Origin: Paraconiothyrium sp. Pb-2020
Taxonomy: Eukaryota; Ascomycota; Dothideomycetes; Pleosporales; Didymosphaeriaceae
Length of the DNA: 64,000 bases
Assembly (NCBI GenBank): GCA_022419385.1
Contig: JAJUBI010000008.1
Location: 434,001 to 498,000, forward strand
Direction of reading: 5' to 3'
Below, piece by piece: positions 55,495 to 64,000 of this stretch. The position numbers were made by a program, and so were the translations under genes. The notes beneath the pieces were generated by a model. That model worked only from the letters and a program-made list of their open reading frames with translations. It had not been told where the DNA came from and searched no databases. Position 1 is the first letter of the stretch; each line of letters starts with the position of its first letter.

Positions 55495-56494
55495 ATGTCG
55501 CTCCGCACTACCGCAGCTACTCGCTTCGACAGCTTCAATCTCCACACAACTTCATATAAGAAGATTGGCGACCATGAGATAGAAGTCAACGTCCTCGTGC
55601 CGAAGAAAATCACTCCAGGAAAGCGTCCAGTAATGATCAAATGGCATGGTGGCGGTCTGGTGAGCAACCTAACATGAAACCTACACCCATTACACATGTA
55701 CTAACGCAACCATCTAGACCGCAGGCACAGCAGTCTACGCCCCCTGGTTCGCCGGCTACCTAGTCCCCTTCCTACTACGCAACAACGCGATCGCCATCCT
55801 TCCGAACTACCGCCTAGTCCCCGAGCACACCGGTAACGACATATTAGAAGACATCCGTGATTTCCACACCTGGCTCACATCTTCCCTCCCTGCGTATCTT
55901 GCATCCAAGGCACCCTCAATCGAGCCCGACCTCTCCCGTATCCTTGTGTCTGGAGAATCCGCAGGCGCCTGGCCCGCGCTGCAGTCCGTCCTTGAACTGC
56001 CGCAATCCACATTCAAGGCCTGCCTCCTCGGATACCCAGTGCTGAGCACGATCCCCACACATCCGGACGACCTCATCATGAGCGAATCCATCCCACCGAA
56101 AGAAGTCCTAGAAGAATTCCTCGCTGGCATCGTCCCTGGCACTGTTATCAGCGCCGCACGACCACCCGCCCGCGACGCCGTTGCGCCCATGCTACGCGCG
56201 CACGGCCGCTGGGGCGAGTTCTTCGGCACGGGAAAGCATCTCATGCCTGATACGCGGATCGAAGATGCGAAGTTCTTCGTGCCGACGTATATCCTGCATG
56301 GGAGAGATGATACGAACGTGCCAGTGGAGGAGACGGAGAGGTATGTAAAGAGGGCGAGGGAATTGTTCCCCGAGGTGCGTTTTGAATTGGAGACGCCGTC
56401 GGGGGATCATGGATTTGACGGGAATATATATGAGGAGGAGGAACCATGGCTTGCGGCGATGTTGAAGGGAGTTGAAGCGGATTGGTTGGCGTGA
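55495..56494 (+). CDS. Hormone-sensitive-lipase-like esterase (alpha/beta hydrolase-3)
   Basis: Exons 55495-55659 and 55718-56494 encode 313 residues. The oxyanion motif HGGG (IKWHGGGL) ends exon 1, and exon 2 begins TAGTAVYAPWFAGYL. LPNYRLVPEH, GESAGAWPAL (nucleophile Ser), YILHGRDDTNVPVEETERY (acid Asp) and GDHGFDGN (His) complete the catalytic triad of the HSL/abhydrolase_3 family. No signal peptide is visible, so it is probably intracellular. Homologues act on short-chain esters, including secondary-metabolite or xenobiotic carboxyl esters; the substrate is unknown. It has no obvious partner nearby. Confidence 0.9.
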
Positions 56495-58868
56495 TGTAGT
56501 GAGATTCATGTATAGAACTTCTTGTGCTATGCTTAGAATCAAGCGCATTAGGAAGTGCCGTAATCCCGCGGTTATGATTTGAAGTCTCCATTGTCTTTTG
56601 GATCGTAGGGGGGAAGGGCAAACGCAATCGTGAACTATCTACTTCTTGTTGGCAGGACGGATGTCCGTCCCTGCGTGCGCGAGACACCCTGCGTGTGGAG
56701 ACATCTTCAACAATTCTCCATATACCTCGAAATTCGCAGCTCGGGATTAAGAGCTGCTCTTAAAAAAATGTATGGTAGGGCCTAATTTTATATCGTCTTT
56801 GATTCAGGTATCTGTATTCGATTTTTACTGCACAATACCACGTTCTCTCTTAGGTGTATTCCGCGCTTCCTCCAGCTGACCATTTGTCACTTAATTAGGT
56901 AAATAAATCACAAGACCTTGGATCGTTAGAGATCAATACCCAGAGAAGGTATTCCGAGGTTTCAGCATGCCTTCGCGTGTTCTGTACGCTGCTTTCATCA
57001 TTTGTATCGTAACATACACAATCGGCGCGAGCAAGGATCGATGCAGCGATCTCACGTTCCTACACATTTCTCGAACTCTGCAATTGATTTGAAACCATTC
57101 TTTAATCCTTTCGGGCCCTCCTACGACTTTCTGATAGAGGAAACATAATCTCTAGTTGCTGTAATGCTTAGTGTACTGAGCCCAGAGCCCAGCCAGTGAA
57201 AAGAAATGACCGCTGTACACACGTATTTCACTTTGAGGCTGAAGCGTCAAAGTTGTCAATAGGATCAGGTACAAAATATGTGTGAGCCGTGTGGTATTGG
57301 TTCGATGGAAGGAGCAAGTCTGAGCTACCTATGGTATGTATCGAGGCGCGGGTAGACGCTGAGTCTAGAACCTGCCAGAGAGAGAAGACGTGATGAGAAC
57401 CTGCGACAAAAATAAAAGGGCCACGGTTTACAAAGGAGCACGTATTTCGGAAGGTCACCACCCTCGCTAGTCCCTAAAGGTGGCCAAGCGAAAATCACTA
57501 AATACGAGCTCCTTCGTACCACCATGGCTGACAATAGTTATGTCTGTTGGTTGCTTCTGCATGCCAATCGCTCGGGTACGTGTGCACCTCGCCTAGAGGG
57601 CGACGATATTGGTGTGTGATCACTATCAAGACCACCGGCAAGGAGAAATCGTTTCGGCGGTGCAGGGCGCAGCCGAGGATTGGCTAGTACAGATGGCATG
57701 AGGCATCTACTACATCGCGGGAACATTGGTCTTTACGAGTATCATGGCGGTTACTGTACCGTAACTCGTAGTGTGGGTACTATTGGGCCTCGCAACAGCA
57801 GGATGTAGCAAAATTCTAGCATTGTTCCTGTGTCTTGTATATGAAGAGACGGGAGTAACGCCGGGCGGCACCGTTATACCTTTTCCGTCAATTGATGGCG
57901 ATGGCAATGCCGGTGTAGGAATCAGTAGGTGAGGCTGGGGATAAGGCTGCGTCCATCTTTATGAGCCGGATGTTACTACCATACACAGCTCTAGCGGCAG
58001 ACGAGTGAGCATACGCACCGGTTGTGCCCAAGGCGATCTTTGAGCGGTGGAAGGTCTGGAGTGACTCCAAGTGTCACGTTGGAAAACCAACGTAAGCTGC
58101 GATAAATTGTGGCTAAGCCGTTTTTAGCTAGCAAGGCAAATCCTCCTCCCCTGTCACTTCGAAGGCGGTGATTAGCGAGACATCTTGTTTGTAGATGATT
58201 AAAGTTGAAATGTAAGCTACAAGCCTGATTTAAGCCATCCCTTTGTTGTTCTAGCTTAGGCTCTCGTGTGCTCTTTGTCAGGCCTACTAGGCAAGAATCA
58301 CAGCTAATATATCTTAATCGAGATAGCGTATGACCGTTTACTCGGGTGGCTTCAGTTGTAGCACGTCACTACAGCCAGACATATATACACGTGTAGTAAG
58401 ATATTTTGCAGCACGCCTGTCGATATTCCCACGTGAATCATACTCGTTGATATGCGCTGTCATAGCGATGTAGAAACCCAAAGCCGGTGTCATCTTATTA
58501 TCGCAAGTGCTCACCTTGGGCACCCAGGGATCACGACGACGTATCTCGAACGAGCTATCATCAAAGATGCTGAATAAAGCAGGGACGCAGCAATCGGATA
58601 TGGTGGATATGGAGATTAACGTTGAAAGCCACGGTCAGAGGGGCCATGATGAAGTGCGTGATTGGCGTTGTCATCTCCCGAGCGCTCGCCTAAATGACTT
58701 GCCATATAAACATGCACATTGAGATTAATCCGCACCGCACATCCTCATGGGAGGTGGGGCACCTCCCAACAGACAAATCCATGTCTCAGTACATGGTAAC
58801 TGGTGTCAAATACTCTAAGCTTTCCCATCATAGTTTTCTTCACCAGTCACGCAGAACACACAGCAACA
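56495..58868. other. 2.4-kb gene-poor region
   Basis: AT-rich from 56750 to 57130, then mixed. No protein family is recognisable in any frame. A palindrome-like tacgagctccttcgta at 57504-57519 resembles the ends of the 7.1-kb and 31.6-kb repeats, but the match is short. The right end holds the DUF1996 gene promoter. Confidence 0.5.
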
Positions 58869-60135
58869 ATGCTATCCACCATGCAGTGGCCCCTCCTGCT
58901 CCTCGCGAGCCTGGCCTCAACCCAAAGCATTCCCCCGATGATGCGCTTCGAATGCTCCCAGCTTGTGGTCGACCGCATCGACCCCCTCGTAAACCCCGGC
59001 GTAATCCCTTCGCCACACCTCCACCAAATCGTCGGTGGAAACTCCTTCAACGCAACGCTCCAACACGACCTCCCCTCCCAATCTACCTGCACGAGCTGTA
59101 CCTTCTCAGAGGACTTCTCGAACTACTGGACCGCAGTGTTGTACTTCAAAGCCCGAAACGGGACATTTAAGCGCGTGCCGCAGGCCCCGAGCGAGGGGTT
59201 AAAAGGCAATGGAGGCATCACGGTATACTACATCCCAGACACGAAGAACAAGACTGCTGTTACGGCATTCAAGCCAGGCTTCAGGATGCTCGTCGGCGAC
59301 GCAGCGGCCACGACGCCGCAGCCCGCCCGCAAAGTCTGCCATCGCTGCATGCCCAAGACAGGAGATAATAGTAACATTAACTGCGGGGCACCGGACGCGC
59401 AGGAGCTACCGAAGGGGACGTGTGCTGGGGGTATCAGAACGATCATTACGTTTCCGACGTGCTGGGATGGGAAGAACCTGGATAGCCCAGATCATAAGTA
59501 AGTTGTGTCTAGATAGAGTTGGATAGCGAGTGATTGACTGTGTTTTAGGAGTCATCTCGCGTATGCGACGGGGAGCCAGGCGAATGATGTAGGCCCGACG
59601 GGGACGTGTCCGAAGAGTCATCCTGTGGTCATTCCGCAGGTGATGTATGAGGTTATCTGGGACGTGAGTACATTCTTTATTTCTGAACATCTGGAAACCC
59701 TTTGAAGCAGTCACATGGTAACCTGTTGCTGACGAGTCGATGAACAGACGCGAGGCTTCAACGACAAGAGCCTGTGGCCGGCAGACGGTTCGCAGCCATT
59801 TGTGTGGAGCACTGGAGACCAGTAAGTGCAGCCACACGCTTCTGCGGTACACAGCATCGTGACTAATGCATTGCAGACATGGATATACCAACCACGGGGA
59901 CTACGTCTTTGGGTGGAAAGACGATGCTCTACAACGGGCAATGGATACGAGATGCAATGGTGATGCTTGCCCAGCACTGAAGAGCCAAACTCCGGAGGAA
60001 GCAATGAAGTGTACTGTCCCGCGGACTGTGAATGAGGATGTAGATGGATGTAAGTTGGTTTAATCTGTGGGTTGTTGTACGTGACTGACATTCATAGGGC
60101 TGGAGAACCTTCCCGGAAACCGAATGGTGTTTTAG
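58869..60135 (+). CDS. Secreted DUF1996 protein
   Basis: Exons 58869-59497, 59549-59663, 59748-59821, 59877-60049 and 60098-60135 encode 342 residues. Signal peptide: MLSTMQWPLLLLASLASTQS. The DUF1996 domain begins QLVVDRIDPLVNPGVIPSPHLHQIVGGNSF and continues with STCTSCTFSEDFSNYWTAVLYF, FPTCWDGKNLDSPDHKSHLAY, CPKSHPVVIPQVMYEVIWD and HGYTNHGDYVFGW. It contains several conserved His and Cys. It ends VDGWLENLPG. In other fungi the domain is sometimes fused to WSC or CBM modules, and it is absent from any known pathway. The role is extracellular and unknown. All phases close; the last coding exon is 38 nt. Confidence 0.92.
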
Positions 60136-62624
60136 ATGGCTGTCGACCTACAAAGGCACTGGCAGGAAGCAATAGTCAGGGGGATGTGGTATTGCTGTGG
60201 AACTACTAGACTATACTCACAGTTATTACGACTTGGTTCAGGTCGCAAAGTGCAAGTAAGAACTTACAGAGACTTCCATTATTCTATCTGGCCCCCGATG
60301 GGAAATCCGACAGAGTCTGCCTTACAATCTCCTTCTTCCCGTGCTTGCTAAGTCGACGGTCTAGACGGAGTCTTCAAATTATGCTGGTGCGGTATGATAG
60401 CACTGGTGTTCTATTTTTGCATGCCTTTTGCCTTCTTGAAGATAATCACAGCTTTAGTGAAGCGCTTACAGACCACCATGTCAGTGTATGTGATCTAAAC
60501 AGAACATGCAGACATTAGGTAGTGTACCAGATGTGAGCATTGGACACGCGGCCCGGCTCGTGCATCTCATGAATTGTTTCTTTTTGTGTACCACTGAGCA
60601 TCGTGAAGGATCCAAAGGCGGTTGTAGAGACAATGAGACTTGTCGACATGCTTCGATAGTCTAAGAATAGGTAAGCTGGGACGGTACCTGCATCTGATAG
60701 ATGAGGATGGTCTCCAAGTAGGTCAACGGTCAGCCAACGGGTCGCTTCAAACCTGGTAAGCAGACGGTCGACATGGATTGATGAAGGTCTGTGATGTGTG
60801 CATGCTGATGTTTCGTTTCATGCACGCGCGGCAGTCGCCTCGGAAGAAACATGTAATCCAAATAATGATGCTCGCTTCGGGTCCTGTGAGGTACTGTGAG
60901 CTCGTTATAGAAACGTTAAGCTTCTCACAGGGGGAGAGAAGAGGACCGTTGGCCTGGTTCACGCCCGCTCGGCTCACTACGAAGTGTGAAAATGCGGCGT
61001 GACAGGCGGGGGAGAAGCATATCGGTAACTATTTGAAGGAGTTGTGGACAGATGTGGAGTAGCAGAAGGATGAACGGCTGCGATAGGACCAGTTAGCGTT
61101 GAGGAGGTCGGGGATAGAGAGACGTGAATGGCTTCTCAGATATACGAGCAGGCGTCTACGCATGTGAGATTATGTCACGGTGATAACCTGTTTGTGGGGC
61201 AAGATGCGAAAGGACAGGGCAGGCGTTCGTAGATTACAAAGGCGTAGAGATCCAGAAGTCGAGTATTGTGCGGTGGTGAGGTTGGGTCAAGCGTCATCGG
61301 GTCGCTCCTGCTGGGATATATTTAGAAGCGGATCGCCACTAATGCGGGAACCACGACCACAACTGGCGCAACCCCGGCCCTGCCACAACGTTCAACGTCC
61401 ACCGGCGCCGCTTCTGCGTGTCTTCTTCTACGCCCGTGTTACTGTCAACCGTATTCGAGAGTCTTTCGTGCGCTCTTATTGGTGCGCGGGGGCTTCTATC
61501 CAACTTGATAGGCATCTTCTCAGCGCGCTTGCAGCAGAAGGCACCCGGGATCACCGTCGCGAGATAGGAACAGTATGGATGCACCGTTTCGGCATCGACG
61601 CCGCACTTTGCGCGCCCAGAACACAAGCAAAGCAGACTTCGCGTGCTGGCTGGCGGCAGCCCCCAAGGACAGCCCGTCCCGAAAAGGGTGGCCGCCGAGA
61701 TTGAGCGACCTACCACGGTGGGCCATCGTGTGTTGCAGGGTGAGCATGGCTTGGCGCAAACACCGACGCACAAAGGCCACCGTGTACCGGGGAGCACAGC
61801 GCGCACAAGACTTGTGCCTGGCTGCACCGGATTTGGCCGCCTGTCAAGCCGATTTGGGGGTCGTGTTCCTGGCAGCACGAATCTCCGGTCTACAGTCGAC
61901 GCCCTCGCTGGTCGTTGATATCAGAGGGCCACGCTTAGGGGAGGCTGCAGACAGAGCTAGTTCTGCCAGTCTGATGCTTGTCGTCCGACTTGATACGCAT
62001 GGAGTGTGGAGACGTGTCTCCCATGCTTCCTCTCAGCCGGGGGAGAGCTTGACGAGACACACGTCTCTCATGCAGACCCTGTCGCGATGCCACAGATGCG
62101 GACCATGGCTGCTTCTTTGCCGTGCGACGGCTGCCCGCTGCAGCAGAAAGGTCCTTAAAATAACTCGTTACAGACGGGCGAACCCGTTGTGGACAATTTG
62201 CAGGCCTCGCTCTCGCAAAGGACGAATGGGAGAATAGATTGCTGCACCAATGGGCGTGTTCGCCGAGGGTGCCAAAGTCCGCTAATTAACGGCTGAAAGA
62301 AGGCACAGGCCACACTGGTCTTCTATTATTAGGACATGCCCACGTTCGAGTGATCTTCGACTCTACCCTCCAGTGTTCGACCCAAGAGCCTCACGTCGTG
62401 CGTCGCGGCCCCAGTCAAGAGCGTCGCGCAACCACCGCAGACATATATCTCGTCGCTCGGCGCCCGCAGCTTTCGTGCCGTCGCTCACAGGCCACGCCTG
62501 CCACCTACCGCGCGCCTTCCCGTCGCCGCCGACTGCACTTTCCTCTACGCGGCGCTCACCAGCCACACCACGCCGCCCGTATCACCCATCAATGCGCATG
62601 CCAGTCTGATCACATCCAGTCACC
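60136..62624. other. 2.5-kb region upstream of rlmA
   Basis: No family is recognisable. From 61180 to 62240 the sequence is GC-rich and open in several frames on both strands (for example 61575-62237 plus and 61339-61878 minus), which is what base composition alone can do. The last 300 bp are C/T-rich, with CGCGCC-type runs, and are probably the rlmA promoter and 5' UTR. Confidence 0.45.
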
Positions 62625-64000
62625 ATGGGTCGCAGGAAGATTGAGATCAAGGCCATCAAGGACGACCGCAACCGCTCTGTGTAAGCTGCCCGCGCTGTTG
62701 TAACCCCGTCGCGGCTGAAACTAACTCGTCGCAGGACGTTCCTGAAGCGCAAAGGCGGCCTTTTCAAGAAGGCTCACGAGCTTTCGGTTCTTTGCTCCGT
62801 CGACGTTGCAGTCATCATCTTTGGGCACAACAAGAAGTTGTACGAGTTCTCCTCTGGCGACATCAATGAAACCATCGGACGGTACCAATATGTAGGCAGC
62901 CGCGTGTCACCGCATCAATGATTTGCACTAACACACTGATAGTATGGCGGCGCACACGAGCACAAGGGGCCTGAAGACTTCATGGGCAAGAAGGACATGG
63001 ATGACGAGGACGACGACGAGGAGGGCGGCATGTTGGCCGGCTCTCCCCCGCGAGATTCGCACACCCCTCCCGAACACCCCATGATGGGACACCACCACCT
63101 GCAGACCAACCCCTCCTTCCAGCACATGCGACATGCGGCCCCTTCAAATTCCCCGCCAATGCACAACGGTATCCCGTATCACGCCCGACACCCCTCTCCG
63201 CAACCCGGAAGCCTTTCTCGACCTGATTCCCGAGCTCAGATGCGTCGACCAAGCTCCAACCTGGCTCCTCCACACCATTCCTCTCAAGCGCCACAACCGC
63301 AGAACAGCTATGCCTACATGCCAAACCCGCCGTTCTACAATCCCCAAGCTGCCCAGGGTATGGCGCCTAAGCCCCCACCAGCACCAGCTCCACCCCAGTT
63401 CCAATACACCCACCCTCCTCCAGCTCATCCACAAGTCCAGTATATGCAACAGCAGGAGCCGAGGAGGCAGTCAATGCCCCCTGCTTTCCAGCAACCACAG
63501 CAGCCGCAACAGCCACAGCCGCAACAGGAGCTTCCCCAATCGCAGCCTCAACCGCAAAGTCAACCGCAGAACCAACAATTAACTGTACCGTCGCCACCGC
63601 AACCGAACCGCAATAACTTCCAGAGCCCTCCTTTACCGCAACAACCCAAACCATTACCGTCTGCTGCCAAGCATAGCATTTTTACGCCCATTGATGATAG
63701 CCAGTCTATGTTCGCTTCGTGGGGAACGAGCAGTGCAGATCCGCCACGTAGCGACCCTCCAGCGATCAAGACTGAGCCTGGAGTCCGATCGCAATCCATT
63801 GATGTTGTTTCTGTTTCACGACCTCAGGCAAACGGCAACTCCCCTCCACGCCCATCCCCTCCTCACATACCAAACCACCCTCAGCGGACTCAATCTGCAT
63901 CTTCGATGCCTATTTCTTCGGCATCTCGGACCAACAGTATCTCTCAAAAGCCACGTTTGATGCTGCAGATCCCCGCCGATGATGAATCGCAAAATGGAAG
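62625..64000 (+). CDS. rlmA: MADS-box transcription factor RlmA/Rlm1 (3' end outside window)
   Basis: Exons 62625-62680, 62735-62891 and 62943 to the window edge, about 422 residues visible. The MADS domain (1-60) reads MGRRKIEIKAIKDDRNRSV, FLKRKGGLFKKAHELSVLC and FGHNKKLYEFSSGD, of the MEF2 type used by yeast Rlm1. It is followed by an acidic segment (DMDDEDDDEEGG), then a Pro/Gln-rich activation region (QQPQQPQQPQPQQE). Near the edge is KPRLMLQIPADD, a basic-hydrophobic stretch like the MAP-kinase docking site through which Slt2/MpkA activates Rlm1. It controls cell-wall integrity genes. MSB1, another cell-wall/polarity gene, is 8 kb upstream, but no common regulation is visible. Confidence 0.93.

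Noticed and set aside
61339..62237. Long open frames on both strands upstream of rlmA
   Set aside because: They overlap in several frames in GC-rich DNA, contain no domain, and the Arg/Pro/Cys-rich translations look like composition effects.
1..64000. CRISPR arrays, bacterial operons, rRNA genes, integrated virus
   Set aside because: No direct-repeat arrays, ribosomal RNA sequence or viral replicase/capsid motifs were seen; gene structure is fungal throughout.

Overview
The window is nuclear DNA of a filamentous ascomycete (Pezizomycotina). Genes are spaced on both strands, introns are short (about 43-122 nt) with GT..AG ends and CTAAC/CTGAC branch sites, and the gene set is typical of such fungi (HET domain, CYP53, AA8-AA12, MSB1, RlmA, an Alt a 7-type flavodoxin). 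A dothideomycete is my best guess, from the closeness of the flavodoxin to Alternaria/Cladosporium allergen-type proteins and from overall gene content. That placement is inference.

Layout. 0-2 kb: 5' end of a possible Scm3 gene, divergent from the autophagy gene ATG6. 2.4-6.9 kb: a DUF2235 hydrolase, divergent from an eight-exon protein with two tandem alpha/beta-hydrolase domains, the first lacking its nucleophile serine. 6.9-9.5 kb: gene-poor. 9.5-18 kb: F-box-like protein, WrbA/Pst2-type flavodoxin with an in-frame CaaX-ending extension behind a TGA-CTA stop, a DHH-family exopolyphosphatase with a leader peptide, and a HET-domain protein. 18-24 kb: secreted GH114-CBM1 enzyme with an 8-nt exon, a mitochondrial PPR protein, and a small basic protein. 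24.8-35.6 kb: Ste20/GCK kinase with a degenerate WKFP-type repeat, RRN3, cyclophilin H, and a membrane RING-H2 protein. 36-45 kb: two tandem 2EXR-like (LPAEIR) genes, the second decayed; CYP53 benzoate 4-hydroxylase; and a further LPAEL-type gene carrying a one-base frame break. 45-56.5 kb: secreted AA8-AA12 oxidoreductase, a coiled-coil protein, MSB1, and a hormone-sensitive-lipase-like esterase. 58.8-64 kb: secreted DUF1996 protein and the 5' part of the MADS-box regulator rlmA, which leaves the window.

There is no single pathway cluster. Housekeeping genes (ATG6, RRN3, CypH, PPR, MSB1, rlmA) are interleaved with accessory genes for plant-matter or aromatic breakdown (GH114-CBM1, AA8-AA12, CYP53, esterase) and with a group resembling fungal non-self recognition or effector-type hydrolases (DUF2235, tandem hydrolase, HET). 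The strongest candidate for something new is the flavodoxin at 12061-13377. A canonical 204-residue enzyme ends in TGA-CTA, a known readthrough context. The same frame then stays open for 77 codons and ends in Cys-Val-Ile-Leu, a geranylgeranylation signal, which suggests a soluble and a membrane-anchored form from one gene.

All exon boundaries were derived by hand from splice consensus, reading-frame continuity and family resemblance. No searches were run.
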